64,000 bases of DNA from Roseovarius tolerans (lineage in GTDB: Bacteria > Pseudomonadota > Alphaproteobacteria > Rhodobacterales > Rhodobacteraceae), in contig NZ_FOBO01000001.1 of assembly GCF_900109855.1 (NCBI RefSeq), forward strand, positions 1 through 64,000, written 5' to 3'. The notes beneath the pieces are model-generated. The model made no database searches. It saw only the letters and a list, made by a program, of their open reading frames with translations, and was not told the origin of the DNA. Below, in pieces: positions 1 to 8,939 of this stretch (its first letter is position 1; every line of letters starts with the position of its first letter). The position numbers and the translations under genes were made by a program.

Positions 1-252
1 TGTCGCCTGGCGGGCGGTATCCCCGGCCAGGCGTTGCTTGCCCGCCTCGAGGAATTCCTTCGACCAAGTGTAATACAGGCTCTCGCTGATACCCTCGCGT
101 CGGCACAGCGCGGCAATGCTCTCCTCGCCGCGCAGGCCCGCCAGCACGATCCTGATCTTCTCTTCCGCCGAGTAATGCTTGCGCGTCTTGCGCTTGATCC
201 CTTTGACCAGCTTGTCAGCCGCGTCCTTCGATGTTCCGGATTTCTTGTTCAT
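1..252 (-). CDS. IS3-family transposase OrfA, N-terminal 84 residues
   Basis: Reverse-strand ATG at 252 opens a frame that is still open at position 1. The product begins MNKKSGTSKDAADKL and continues with a helix-turn-helix region (about residues 26-60) containing YSAEEKIRIVLAGLRGEE, IAALCRREGIS and SLYYTWSKEFL, the usual OrfA DNA-binding module of IS3 elements. OrfA recognises the terminal repeats and is normally fused to the DDE catalytic OrfB by programmed -1 frameshifting; OrfB would lie to the left of the window. The strand and reading were derived by direct reverse translation of 1-252. Confidence 0.85.
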   Translation of the reverse strand, partial: MNKKSGTSKDAADKLVKGIKRKTRKHYSAEEKIRIVLAGLRGEESIAALCRREGISESLYYTWSKEFLEAGKQRLAGDTARQAT

Positions 253-317
253 CTTCGCTCCTTGGTGGCTGCGATGAACCAGAAATCCTCCGTTACGAAA
301 ACCTCAAATCTGTCCCA
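1..317 (-). mobile_element. IS3-family insertion sequence, one end only
   Basis: The orfA-like transposase reading frame starts 65 bases inside this end and runs off the window start, so only one terminus of the element is visible. Read on the minus strand the terminus is TGGGACAGATTTGAGG, with the TG...CA style common in the IS3 family. The boundary near 317 is inferred from where the interrupted integrase frame stops making sense (see the next entries). The target duplication and the other inverted repeat lie outside the window, so the family assignment rests on the OrfA protein and the exact end is accurate only to a few bases. Confidence 0.75.
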
Positions 318-1861
318 TAGGCGCTGACGTCAGACAGCATGTCCCAAAGCATCTCGCCAATGGCTCGCAACACGCGCCCATGCTTGATGAAGGTGGTCAC
401 TGAAATCCGCGGTTTATGACCATTGAGACGCATTTTGTCGATCTCCTCGGCCCCGGCACCACGGGCTTCGGCGGCCGCGATGTCCTTGTCGAGCTGGGCC
501 TCCGCGGCGTCTGCCTTTTCGATCTTTTCGAGGAGGTTGTATTTGCCACGCTCCTTCGCGGACCGTCCGTGATTGGCCGGGACGCCCCAAAAACGCTCAA
601 GGGCATCGTTGAGCTCTTCGACGCTGACCTCGTCCACGGGCTCATCCCCAATCACGGATGGCCAGAAATCGAGGGCAAGACGAAGCTTTCCGCGGTGGTC
701 CTCGTTGAGACGTTCCTCGACGGTCGCGCTTTTCAGTTTCTCCGGAATCTTCTTGCGCTTCTGGTCCTGCGAAAACGGCGCACGGTATCCCCAGCTCAAG
801 AGCTCGAAATAGAGATTGATGGCCTCGACAAGCGTGATGCCTCGCTGCTTTTCCAGGACGGCCCGCGACTCCTTGGACAGCAGGCTGCGGTCGACCAGAA
901 TGCGCGGCGGACGCGCGATGATCCGGGCCTGCTGCCAGGCGCGTTCGTCATAGCCCTCCGGGCGTTCGAGCCCGGCCGGCACCACGGTCGGCGTCAGGGA
1001 CGTGGTGTTGCTGAGCGATCCGCCGACATTTGTGGATGGTTCCGCCGCCTGAACGGGCTCTTCCTGCGTTACCGGAGACGTTGTCGCAGGTGCCTCGGGC
1101 GCAACCACCTCGGCACTGGCCACCGGTGCGGCGGGCAGAGGCGCCGGTGCAGGATCGGTCATGGCGAACGTTGCCGGAGCAACGGCCGCTGCCGTCGGTG
1201 GCGGGCTCGGCGCCGCATCGCGGCCACCGGCCGTCTCGACGGCACGACGGAAGAATATGGATGGCTGGTCGTAGAGGCCCTGTTGGCGCCGTGCCCGCTC
1301 CAGGCTGACATCAAGCAGAACCTTGGTGGCCTCGTAGGCCAGCGCGGTCCAGCCGTCATCGGACTCGTCGAGCGCGAGCCCGAGATGGTCGGCCACATGG
1401 CGCAGGGGATGCCGGGCCACCTCCCGATCTCCGAGATAGAGAGCCTGCCGCAGGGTGGTCTGAAGCGCCTCCTCGCGCCGCAGGTCCATCGCGGCGGCGT
1501 CCGGGCTACGCGGGCCGGCGACAGAGCGCGCGCGCTCGAACGCCTCGATCTCGAAGCGCGCGAGGCTTTCCAGCATCCTGACCTGAATTTCGGGCGCAAT
1601 GGCCATCATCGCCTCCGCGTCTGCGGCGAAGACCAGGTCGCTCATCTCGGTGAGGCGGCGGGCCAGGATCTTCGCGTCGCTGAGGACGTGGAGGCGAAGC
1701 GAAAAACAAAAAAATTCTTTTTTCGGTTTTTTCTCTTCCGGGGCGCCGGATGCGTGGATACGCCGGTCCCGCAAGGACCGGGGCAGGCGTCTGCGCCAGT
1801 AATAGCCGGCGCGGCGGATTTCGAGATGGGGCGGCAAGCTCCGAGTCCGGGGCATGGACAT
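293..1861 (-). pseudogene. Tyrosine-type integrase truncated by the IS element
   Basis: The 522-codon frame starts at ATG 1861 (alternative ATG 1855) beside tRNA-Asn and reads away from it, the usual arrangement for a genomic-island integrase. The start (PPHLEIRRAGYYWRRRLP) matches the N-terminal region of Rhodobacteraceae phage-type integrases. A Pro/Ala/Thr-rich linker (about 210-290) and a core-binding-like segment (about 330-500) follow. The catalytic R...HxxR...Y domain is missing. The last eight codons (YGTDLRFS plus stop) are encoded by the end of the IS element, so about 514 native codons remain and the protein cannot recombine DNA. Residues about 40-50 are encoded by A6 and T7 runs prone to slippage. 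Integrase family is inferred; the truncation is seen directly. Confidence 0.75.
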
Positions 1862-1869
1862 GCCCTCCT

Positions 1870-1922
1870 GTGCACGTGTTGTGCACCGCCGTGTGCACTG
1901 ATTTGTGCACCTCGTCGACGAG
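1870..1922. repeat. Four GTGCAC boxes at helical spacing plus a 12-bp palindrome
   Basis: GTGCAC occurs at 1870, 1881, 1893 and 1905, with start-to-start steps of 11, 12 and 12 bases, about one DNA turn each. A perfect palindrome CTCGTCGACGAG follows at 1911-1922. The block lies between the integrase start (1861) and tRNA-Asn (1975-2049), where arm-type integrase sites, excisionase sites or an integrase operator would be expected. Which protein binds it is not known. Confidence 0.6.
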
Positions 1923-1974
1923 CTCCGAGTCCGAATCCCGGAAAACCAATGTTTTCAAGGGCTTGCTGGATGAT

Positions 1975-2049
1975 TGGCTCCGGCGGTAGGGATCGAACCT
2001 ACGACCAATTGATTAACAGTCAACTGCTCTACCGCTGAGCTACGCCGGA
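1975..2049 (-). tRNA. tRNA-Asn (anticodon GTT), probable island attachment site
   Basis: The minus strand folds as a 75-nt tRNA with 5' TCCGGCG paired to CGCCGGA, discriminator G and an encoded CCA at 1975-1977. The anticodon loop reads CTGTTAA, giving GTT. The T-arm contains GGTTCGATCC. Its 3' end points at the integrase gene 113 bases away, so the 3' half is the likely attachment core of the element to the left; the duplicate copy would lie outside the window. It is the only tRNA gene seen here. Confidence 0.95.
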
Positions 2050-2109
2050 ACACGAGAGCGCGTATAGCAATCCGGTCTGGAGAGGTCCAGAGGGTTTGTG
2101 ACAAAAATT

Positions 2110-3042
2110 TCACGAATTCGCTGGTGGCGACGCGACCGGCTCGAAAAGGGTATCTGCGTCCAGTGTGCCGAGGGGGCGGGCGAGGGATTTTCCGGTCAAG
2201 TCAATGAGATGCGCGAGTACGTTGCGGCTTGCGGCGGGCAGGAGGGCGGCTGGCGTATCGGTGTAAATGCGCGCGGCGAGTGCGGCGGCGGTTTGTGGGC
2301 CATCGGCCAGGGTCGAGAGGATCTCGGCTTCGCGCATCCGCCTGTGCGCGAGGAGCCAGTCGAGCCGTGCGGCAGGGTCCGTCACCGGTGCACCGTGCCC
2401 CGGCAAGAGCACCTTGGCTGCCCGCTGTTGCAGACGGGCGCAGGAGGCCATGAACTGGGTCAGGTCACCGTCGGGCGGCGAGACCAGCGAACTGGCCCAG
2501 CCCATGACCAGATCACCGCTGAGCACCGTATCGCCCACCTCAAAGCACAGGTGATTGCCGAAATGCCCCGGTGTCCAGAGCGCGGTCACGCTCCAGCCGT
2601 CGCCCTCGACGCAGTCCTGGTCGCGCAGGTTGATATCCGGGGCAAACGCTGTATCCACGCCTTCACCGCCGCCGATTTGGGCGTTCTGCGCGATCTGTTC
2701 CATCACCGGGCTGCGCCCGGCGCGGGCATCACCAAAGGCCAGCACCGGCGCACCGGTTTCCTGTCCGAGGCGCGCGGCTAGCGGTGAGTGGTCGAGATGT
2801 GCATGTGTCACGAATATGTGGCTGATGCTCTGACCGGGGGCGAGTGCGTCGAGGATCGCGGCCAGGTGGGCGCCGCTGTCCGGGCCGGGATCGACGACCG
2901 CGATCTGGCGGTGCCCGAGGAGATAGGTATTGGTGCCCCAGAATGTCATCGGCGAGGGGTTGGGGGCGAGGATGCGGCGCAAATCGCGGCCAATCGGCTG
3001 CGCGATGCCGACGGGTGGGGCCGCTCCCTGTTCAAGTCGCAT
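2110..3042 (-). CDS. MBL-fold metallo-hydrolase (LACTB2-like)
   Basis: 310 residues, cytoplasmic, no signal peptide. The zinc-binding motif THAHLDHS (about residues 79-86) is the HxHxDH signature. Further metal ligands fit TPGHFGNHLCF, LSGDLVMGW and LLPGHGAPV in the usual order of the beta-lactamase fold, and a winged-helix-like C-terminal part (about 230-310) follows as in LACTB2-type proteins. LACTB2 relatives cleave RNA or small esters, so the substrate is unclear. The gene is divergent from the kinase gene starting at 3082, with only 39 bases between the two starts. Confidence 0.8.
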   Translation of the reverse strand: MRLEQGAAPPVGIAQPIGRDLRRILAPNPSPMTFWGTNTYLLGHRQIAVVDPGPDSGAHLAAILDALAPGQSISHIFVTHAHLDHSPLAARLGQETGAPVLAFGDARAGRSPVMEQIAQNAQIGGGEGVDTAFAPDINLRDQDCVEGDGWSVTALWTPGHFGNHLCFEVGDTVLSGDLVMGWASSLVSPPDGDLTQFMASCARLQQRAAKVLLPGHGAPVTDPAARLDWLLAHRRMREAEILSTLADGPQTAAALAARIYTDTPAALLPAASRNVLAHLIDLTGKSLARPLGTLDADTLFEPVASPPANS

Positions 3043-3081
3043 CGCTCTTCCTTCCGGTGCTCGACGGGGATAGGTTTAGCC

Positions 3082-4368
3082 ATGTCCAAACGCATCCTCA
3101 AACGCTATCTGCCACGCGGTCTCTATGCCCGGGCGACACTTATCCTGCTGCTGCCGGTGATCACGCTGCTGCTGGTGGTCTCTCTGGTCTTTGCGCAGCG
3201 CCTGTTCGACGATGTGACGCAGCAGATGGTGAAGACGGTCGCGCGCGAGGTGCGGCTGGTGCTGGACGAGCCGGAGGGCAGCCCGGTGGCCGACGCGCTG
3301 GAAATCGAGCGCCGCCGGGTTTCCGAGGCCGATATGCCCGCGACCGACAGCTATGACTGGTTCGACATTTCGGGCGTCGTGGCGGTGCGCGAATTGCGCG
3401 GTTATTTCCCCGACCTGGCGCGTGTTTCGCTCTCGGACAGCCAGGTGGTGATGCTGTATTTCCAAGATGGCGCGGCGGTTACGGAGCTGAGTTTCGACCG
3501 GCGCAGGGTATCGGCGCGGCGGCCCTATCAGGTTCTGGTCAACCTCGCCTTTTACGGCATCCTGATGACCGCTGTGTCATATTTCTACATGCGCAAGCAG
3601 CTGCGGCCCATTTCACGGCTTGCCGAGGCGGCAGAGGCCTTTGGGCGCGGGCGGCATGTGCCGTACCGGGCCGCCGGGGCGCTGGAGGTGCGGGCGGCGG
3701 GGAATGCCTTTGTCGATATGCGCGCGCGGCTGGAGCGGCAGATCGAGCAGCGCACCTTGATGCTGTCCGGGGTCAGCCATGACCTGAGAACACCGCTGAC
3801 GCGGCTGCGGCTGAGCCTTGCGATGCTGGATGAGGACGAGGCTGCGCCGATGCTGCGCGATGTTGTTGAAATGGAGCGCCTGCTGGAGGGGTTTCTGGCC
3901 TTTGCGCGCGGGGCTCATGGGGCAGAGCCCGAACCGGTGGACCCGGTCGCTCTCGTGCGTCAGGTCGTCGAGGATGCGCAGCGCGCGCAGAGCCCCGTCA
4001 CCCTGATCGAGGCACATGGCGAGGGGCAGATCGCCTTGCGGGCCGAGAATATCCGCCGCGCGGTCGAAAACCTGATCGGCAATGCGGTGCGATATGGAAC
4101 ACGCGCGGACGTGTCCGTGACGATGACCGACAAATCGTTGCGCATTCGGGTCGAGGATGACGGGCCGGGGATTTCGCCCGAGAACCGGGAGGAGGCGGTC
4201 AAGCCCTTCGCCCGGCTGGACCCTGCGCGGAACCAGAATCGCGGGACCGGCGTGGGGCTGGGCCTGTCGATCGTGCTGGACGTGGCGCGCGCCCATGGCG
4301 GCACGCTGCGGCTTGGGGAAAGCGAGCGGTTGGGCGGGCTTTGCGCGGATATCGTGATTGCCCGCTAG
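3082..4368 (+). CDS. EnvZ-type sensor histidine kinase, orphan
   Basis: 428 residues from ATG 3082, chosen because the membrane segment (about residues 16-36, ILLLPVITLLLVVSLVFA) then sits at the N-terminus; the upstream part of the open frame is antisense to the metallo-hydrolase. Order: TM1, periplasmic sensor region, TM2 near LVNLAFYGILMTAVSYFYM, HAMP, dimerisation box GVSHDLRTPLTRLR with the phospho-histidine, N box ENLIGNAVRYG, G1 box DDGPGI and G2 GTGVGLGLS. All kinase motifs look intact. No response-regulator gene is adjacent, so the partner is encoded elsewhere. The signal is unknown. Confidence 0.88.
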   Translation: MSKRILKRYLPRGLYARATLILLLPVITLLLVVSLVFAQRLFDDVTQQMVKTVAREVRLVLDEPEGSPVADALEIERRRVSEADMPATDSYDWFDISGVVAVRELRGYFPDLARVSLSDSQVVMLYFQDGAAVTELSFDRRRVSARRPYQVLVNLAFYGILMTAVSYFYMRKQLRPISRLAEAAEAFGRGRHVPYRAAGALEVRAAGNAFVDMRARLERQIEQRTLMLSGVSHDLRTPLTRLRLSLAMLDEDEAAPMLRDVVEMERLLEGFLAFARGAHGAEPEPVDPVALVRQVVEDAQRAQSPVTLIEAHGEGQIALRAENIRRAVENLIGNAVRYGTRADVSVTMTDKSLRIRVEDDGPGISPENREEAVKPFARLDPARNQNRGTGVGLGLSIVLDVARAHGGTLRLGESERLGGLCADIVIAR

Positions 4369-4377
4369 CCTTGGGGT

Positions 4378-4401
4378 GCAAGCCGTCGTCAGACGGCTTG
4401 C
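4378..4401. terminator. Bidirectional hairpin between convergent genes
   Basis: Perfect 10-bp stem GCAAGCCGTC / GACGGCTTGC with loop GTCA, nine bases after the kinase stop and just before the helicase stop on the other strand. There is no long T tract, so it may terminate weakly or protect 3' ends. Confidence 0.7.
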
Positions 4402-4416
4402 GGTGGCTGGTCCCGG

Positions 4417-5934
4417 TCAGCCGACGCGACGTTCGTCGAAGCTGAGCGCGATGAAGCTGGGCATGTGATCGCCCATGCCCACCACCTTGCTGCCCTGATC
4501 GCCGCCACGACCTGCGCCACTGCGGCCGGAGCCGCCGCTGCGGCCACGGCCCTGGCTGCGCTCCTGGCCACGGTCCTGGGGCTTGTCTTGCGACTTGTCC
4601 TGGGGTTTGGCTTGGGGCTTGGGCTCTGCCTTCGGCGTCTCGGGGGGAGTTTCGGCCTGCACCTCGACAGGGGCCTCCTGCGGCGCGTCGGCCTTCTTGC
4701 GGCTGACCGTGCGGCTACGGCTGCGGCTCGGCTTGGCGGGCTTGTCCTCCGCCTCGGCCTCGACCGGCGTGTCGCTGCCCGCGGATTGCACCGGGCTGTC
4801 GAGCCGCGGGATCTCTTTCTGGAGCAGCGCCTCGATCGCGGCAAAGTTCTTCTCATCGCGCGGATTGCAGATCATCATCGCCTTGCCCGAGCGCCCGGCG
4901 CGGCCGGTGCGGCCGATGCGGTGGACGTAATCCTCGGCATGGCTGGGCACGTCGTAGTTGAACACATGGCTGACCGCCGGCACATCGAGGCCGCGCGCGG
5001 CCACATCCGAGGCGACGAGAATTTTCAGGTCCCCGGCGCGGAATTGATCGAGGGTGCGCGTGCGCTGGCTCTGATCGAGGTCGCCATGGATGGGGGCCGC
5101 GTCATAGCCGTTTTTCTTTAGCGATTTGGCGACCACATCCACGTCGATCTTGCGATTGCAAAACACGATCGCGTTGGTGCAGGCCTCGCCCTCGCCGTCG
5201 ATCAGAGCACGCAGAACAGCGCGTTTTTCGCTATCGGCGCGGTCGCGGCGGGTGGCCTTGATCATCACCACGCCCTGCTCGATGGTCTCGGATGCCGTTG
5301 CCTGACGGGCAACCTCGACCCGCGCGGGGGCCGACAGGAACGTGTTGGTGATGCGCTCGATCTCGGGGGCCATGGTGGCCGAGAAAAAGAGCGTCTGCCG
5401 GGTGAACGGCGTGAGGCTGAAAATCCGTTCGATATCGGGGATGAAGCCCATGTCGAGCATGCGGTCGGCCTCGTCCACCACCATGATCTGCACGCCGGTG
5501 AGCAACAGCTTGCCGCGTTCGAAATGGTCGAGCAACCGGCCCGGTGTGGCGATCAGGACATCGACGCCCTTGTCAATCAGCTTGTCCTGCTCCTTGAAGC
5601 TGACCCCGCCGATCAGCAGCGCCTTGGTCAGTTTGAGATGCTTGGAATAGGTGTCGAAATTCTCGGCCACCTGCGCCGCCAATTCGCGGGTCGGGCACAG
5701 CACCAGACTGCGCGGCATGCGTGCGCGGGCGCGTCCCCGCGACAGCAGCGACAGCATCGGCAGGGTGAAGCCTGCGGTCTTGCCGGTGCCGGTCTGGGCA
5801 ATGCCCAGAACGTCGCGCCCTTCGAGGGCCGGGGGAATGGCACCCGCCTGAATGGGGGTGGGGGTTTCGTATCCCGCTTCCTCGATCGCCTTGAGGACTT
5901 TGGGGTTGAGATTCAGGTCTGAAAATTTGGTCAT
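4417..5934 (-). CDS. rhlE: DEAD-box RNA helicase, RhlE type
   Basis: 505 residues. The helicase core has the Q motif region (TPIQAGAIP), motif I AQTGTGKT, PTRELAAQ, the DEAD box in VVDEADRMLD, motif III SAT, and motif VI HRIGRTGRAGR. From about residue 390 the protein changes to a low-complexity tail rich in K, P, E and Q and then R and G, ending in Gly/Arg/Ser repeats, typical of RhlE-like helicases that use the tail to grip RNA. Expected roles are ribosome assembly and mRNA turnover in the cytoplasm. RhlE is preferred over DeaD or RhlB on the short start MTKFSDLNLNPKVLKAI and the tail; the symbol is by family only. Confidence 0.88.
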   Translation of the reverse strand: MTKFSDLNLNPKVLKAIEEAGYETPTPIQAGAIPPALEGRDVLGIAQTGTGKTAGFTLPMLSLLSRGRARARMPRSLVLCPTRELAAQVAENFDTYSKHLKLTKALLIGGVSFKEQDKLIDKGVDVLIATPGRLLDHFERGKLLLTGVQIMVVDEADRMLDMGFIPDIERIFSLTPFTRQTLFFSATMAPEIERITNTFLSAPARVEVARQATASETIEQGVVMIKATRRDRADSEKRAVLRALIDGEGEACTNAIVFCNRKIDVDVVAKSLKKNGYDAAPIHGDLDQSQRTRTLDQFRAGDLKILVASDVAARGLDVPAVSHVFNYDVPSHAEDYVHRIGRTGRAGRSGKAMMICNPRDEKNFAAIEALLQKEIPRLDSPVQSAGSDTPVEAEAEDKPAKPSRSRSRTVSRKKADAPQEAPVEVQAETPPETPKAEPKPQAKPQDKSQDKPQDRGQERSQGRGRSGGSGRSGAGRGGDQGSKVVGMGDHMPSFIALSFDERRVG

Positions 5935-6132
5935 GCGTATCCGTGGTTTACGGACACAATCCTGGCCCGTACGTCTGTCGCCGGGTCAGGCCCCTCCTGG
6001 GCCTGTGGTTCTCCACATGGGTGACCCGCTGCGCGTCCCATACCTGAAGCGCCGGGTGCGGTCAATGACATGCCTCCGAGGTGCCAGGGCAATGGCCCGA
6101 GGGGCCGCAGATTGTGTATGAATTCGAAACAA

Positions 6133-7101
6133 TCAGACGAAACCGGCGAAGTGCTTTTGCCGTTTTTCATCGAGCGCGAGGGGAATGGAATGCAGGGCCC
6201 CATGTGCTGCGAGGCGTGCACGCAGGGCAGGGGAGGCGACGCAGACCTCGTCGTAAAAGCTGCGCAGCGCCGTCTCGCCGCCCTCGTCCTCGAGCATCCT
6301 GAACAAGCCGTGCATGTTGAGCCCGCCACCACCGGGCTGCGGCGCGGGTTTGAGGCTGTCGCGGTAGGAGCCCTGTTCGAGGCGAAAGCGATAGGCGGCC
6401 TGCCAATCCTCCCACGAGGGGGCGTGGAGATGGCAGAGATGCGTGTCGGACAATTCTGCGGGCGCGTCATCCATCACCTTGTCCCGGAAGGCGTTGTGGA
6501 TGCGCAGGCTGATGTCGGGCAGGCCGGTGCGGACAAACACCTTGCCCGCCACATGGCTGAGAAAGCCGCCGTTGAGATGCGGGCCGTAGGTGGGATAGAT
6601 GGCGTTGGTCTGCTCGCGGCGGGGCATCTGCAACAGGGCGCAGGACTTGAACCAGTGCGTACCCGCTGCCGGAGGATCGACGGGGTCGGGGGCGAGCGCC
6701 TCGATGGGGCGGATGCGGGCGCTGAGCGTGTCCTCGGGCAAGGCGGCCAGTTGCGCGGGCAGGGGGCTGGCAGGCCAGAGGAATTCATCCACGTCGATAT
6801 GCGCGAGCCAATCGACCTGCGGGCGTTTGTTGAGGCAATGGGTGGCGTTGAGGCTCTGGCGCGGCTGGTGCCGGTCCGGGCGTCCCTTGCGGCGACGGCG
6901 ATGCCAGTAGTCGTCGTCACATAGGATCACCCGGCATTTGGGATGCGCGCGCAGCGCCGCCTCGGCCTGCGGGTTGGGCGCGTCGAGATAGACATGCACC
7001 CGGTGCGCGCCCAGATCGAGGTGATGGGCGGCGAAATTCAGGATGTCTTTGGTGGGGGCCTTGATCGTGGCGACAAGGCCCCATGTGGGGGACGGGCTCA
7101 T
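6133..7101 (-). CDS. Glycosyltransferase family 2-like protein
   Basis: 322 residues. The N-terminal part (LVATIKAPTKDILNF, then HHLDLGAHRVHVYLD) and the metal/nucleotide-sugar motif HIDVDEFLWP (about residues 101-110) fit the Glyco_tranf_2_4 branch of GT-A glycosyltransferases, common in Rhodobacteraceae surface polysaccharide genes. There is no membrane segment. The acceptor and sugar cannot be told from the sequence, and no polysaccharide cluster surrounds it. A GC-rich hairpin without a T run (5987-6005) lies between this gene and the helicase start. Confidence 0.75.
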   Translation of the reverse strand: MSPSPTWGLVATIKAPTKDILNFAAHHLDLGAHRVHVYLDAPNPQAEAALRAHPKCRVILCDDDYWHRRRRKGRPDRHQPRQSLNATHCLNKRPQVDWLAHIDVDEFLWPASPLPAQLAALPEDTLSARIRPIEALAPDPVDPPAAGTHWFKSCALLQMPRREQTNAIYPTYGPHLNGGFLSHVAGKVFVRTGLPDISLRIHNAFRDKVMDDAPAELSDTHLCHLHAPSWEDWQAAYRFRLEQGSYRDSLKPAPQPGGGGLNMHGLFRMLEDEGGETALRSFYDEVCVASPALRARLAAHGALHSIPLALDEKRQKHFAGFV

Positions 7102-7224
7102 GTGCGGAGCATGCGGCGTGGCGTGGTGCTGCGCAAGGGCAGAGCTGTGCTGAGTGTCTGGTGCAATCTATCGGGTGGGCGATTTCAGGCGCGTCCGGGG
7201 GCGGTGGATGGGGATCGGCGGGGC

Positions 7225-7445
7225 GATTGGCCTGTTGCTGCCGTTGGATCAAGGCACCCGCGCGAAACGCACCGAAGGTGCCGCGCGATCGCCGGGCCGT
7301 CCCGCGGCCTGGCGATATGATAGGGCGCGCAACGTGTTGAGTTTAGAATGACTTGGCTGGGATAAAGTGCGGGCATCAGCCGTTGCGTCGCCAGTCCCCG
7401 GCCCTGCGACCGCGCGGCACCTTCTTGCAAAGTTGTAATGTCCGC
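7225..7445. repeat. Dispersed hairpin repeat, copy A
   Basis: This non-coding element fills most of the gap 7102-7521 between the glycosyltransferase start and the MaoC stop; nothing else is visible in the gap. Left arm 7274-7316 begins GAAGGTGCCGCGCG and pairs with the right arm ending at 7424, whose reverse complement also begins GAAGGTGCCGCGCG, with further matches through GGGCCG and TGGCGA. The centre contains CTTGGCTGGGATAAAGT. The right end is ATGTCCGC (7438-7445) and the left end GATTGGCCTG. The same design recurs at 25322, 51577 and 59677. Confidence 0.8.
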
Positions 7446-7521
7446 AAATGGCCAATTGCACACGTGATGCCGTGCAAAAAAGAGCATGGCGCGAAGCCGC
7501 GCGGCGGCGATCAGCAGTGGC

Positions 7522-7965
7522 TCAGTCGAACTTGCGCGACGGCGCGAGCACGGTGGCTTCGCCGATCAGCACCTTCTTGCCCTCGACCAGACAACGGCAA
7601 TCAAGCTGCACGCGGCGCTTGCCGTGGTCGATGCCCACGACCTCGACCTCGGCATGGACCATGTCGCCGGGGCGCACGGGCGCGAGGAATTTCAGCGTCT
7701 GGCCCATATAGACCGTGCCATGACCCGGAAGCTGCTCACCGATCACCGCCGAGATCAGCCCGGCGGTGAGCATGCCATGCGCGATGCGCCCCTCGAAGAT
7801 CGTGTCCTGCGCATAGGCGTCATCCAGATGCACCGGATTGTGGTCGGTCGAGACCTCGGCGAACATCTCGATATCGCGGTCGGTCACGACTTTGCGCAGG
7901 TGGCGCGTCATGCCCATTTCGATATCCTCGATACAGATCGTGCCGCGCGGCATATTATCCAACAT
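7522..7965 (-). CDS. MaoC-family dehydratase (enoyl-CoA hydratase 2 type)
   Basis: 147 residues, one hot-dog fold domain. The hydratase motif is present as DHNPVHLDDAYA followed by FEGRIAHGMLTAGLIS, with the catalytic Asp and His spaced as in R-specific enoyl-CoA hydratases. Such enzymes hydrate trans-2-enoyl-CoA and can link beta-oxidation to polyhydroxyalkanoate synthesis; the real substrate is not shown. It reads away from the HAD hydrolase in a minus-strand run, and repeat copy A begins 77 bases beyond its stop. Confidence 0.85.
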   Translation of the reverse strand: MLDNMPRGTICIEDIEMGMTRHLRKVVTDRDIEMFAEVSTDHNPVHLDDAYAQDTIFEGRIAHGMLTAGLISAVIGEQLPGHGTVYMGQTLKFLAPVRPGDMVHAEVEVVGIDHGKRRVQLDCRCLVEGKKVLIGEATVLAPSRKFD

Positions 7966-8066
7966 CTCCGCCCTCCGCAGGGTTTGCCGTGTAACATTCA
8001 GGCGCTTTCACGCCCGCAATTGGAATTTTATTACTTTGCGGATGCAGAAAAAGCAAGTGGTTTCTG

Positions 8067-8939
8067 TCAGCGCAGGAACCCTATCGCGTAGGTTGGAGAG
8101 GTCATTTCCCTTTCAAGATAATCAGTTAGCGCATTTTCCTCGGGCTGGTGCGACGTTTTGGTCTCCTTCGCGGCGAGACCGCCGGTGATGAAAAGAGAAT
8201 CGATATCCTCGCCCATGGCCCCCTTGATGTCGGTCTGCACGCCGTCGCCGATGGCAAGGATGCGGTGGCTCTCTACGTCGCGCCCGAGGGCCGAGAGCCG
8301 CCGCCGCGCAAGATCGTAGATCGGTGGATGCGGCTTGCCGAAATAGAGGCTCTCGCCTCCCATCTCGGTGTAAAGCTGCGCCAATGCGCCGGCGCACCAT
8401 TCCCGGGTTTCGCCGCGATCCACGACGAGATCGGGATTGGCGCAGAGCAGCTTGAGGCCCTTTTGCTTGGCATAGAGGAATTGCGGCCGCATCTCGGCGG
8501 GGTCGGCATGGGGATCGAAGGGACCGGCGCAGACGATGCCATCGGCCTCTTCCAGTGGCACGCGGGTGACCTCGACCGGGTCCTCGATGATCTGGAGCGG
8601 CTCGAAGAAGCTCTCGTCATGGGACTGTCCGATGAACCACAGCTTTTGCCCCACGACACCGCGGAACATCGCCGCGCGGGCGCTGTCACCGGAGGTGGCG
8701 ATGCTGTCCCAGGCATCGGTCGGCACGCCGAACCCGTCGAGTTGCCGTGCCACCGCGTCGCGGGCGCGCGGCGCGTTGGTCACCAGAATCACCGTGCCGC
8801 CCGCCCTGCGATAGGCCTGCAAGGCGGTGAAGGCATCAGGCAGGGCACGCACGCCGTCATGCACGCATCCCCAGAGATCGACAAAGAGCGCGTCGTAACG
8901 GTCGGATACCTCATGCAGGTCGGTGATGATACGGGTCAT
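8067..8939 (-). CDS. TIGR01459-family HAD-type hydrolase
   Basis: 290 residues. HAD motif I is FVDLWGCVHDG (nucleophile Asp about residue 21), motif II is in VILVTNAPR, and the C-terminal acid motif is ILAIGDGVQTDIKGA. FGKPHPPIY supplies the conserved Lys before the last motif. The protein resembles NagD/pyridoxal-phosphatase-like HADs and belongs to an alphaproteobacterial family of unknown substrate. It is cytoplasmic. Confidence 0.85.
   Translation of the reverse strand: MTRIITDLHEVSDRYDALFVDLWGCVHDGVRALPDAFTALQAYRRAGGTVILVTNAPRARDAVARQLDGFGVPTDAWDSIATSGDSARAAMFRGVVGQKLWFIGQSHDESFFEPLQIIEDPVEVTRVPLEEADGIVCAGPFDPHADPAEMRPQFLYAKQKGLKLLCANPDLVVDRGETREWCAGALAQLYTEMGGESLYFGKPHPPIYDLARRRLSALGRDVESHRILAIGDGVQTDIKGAMGEDIDSLFITGGLAAKETKTSHQPEENALTDYLEREMTSPTYAIGFLR

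Noticed and set aside
1690-1740. A6/T7 runs as a programmed frameshift site in the integrase
   Set aside because: The long frame passes straight through the runs and the gene is already truncated; no alternative frame of interest results.
416-2038. Plus-strand open frame of 540 codons across the integrase and tRNA
   Set aside because: It reads antisense through the integrase and into tRNA-Asn (its end SGGRDRTYDQLINSQLLYR is the antisense of the tRNA), so it is not a gene.
7154-7351. Short frames inside repeats A and B giving similar peptides (AKRTEGAARSPGRPAA...)
   Set aside because: Similarity comes from the DNA repeat itself. Frames are not preserved in copies C and D and have no ribosome site.
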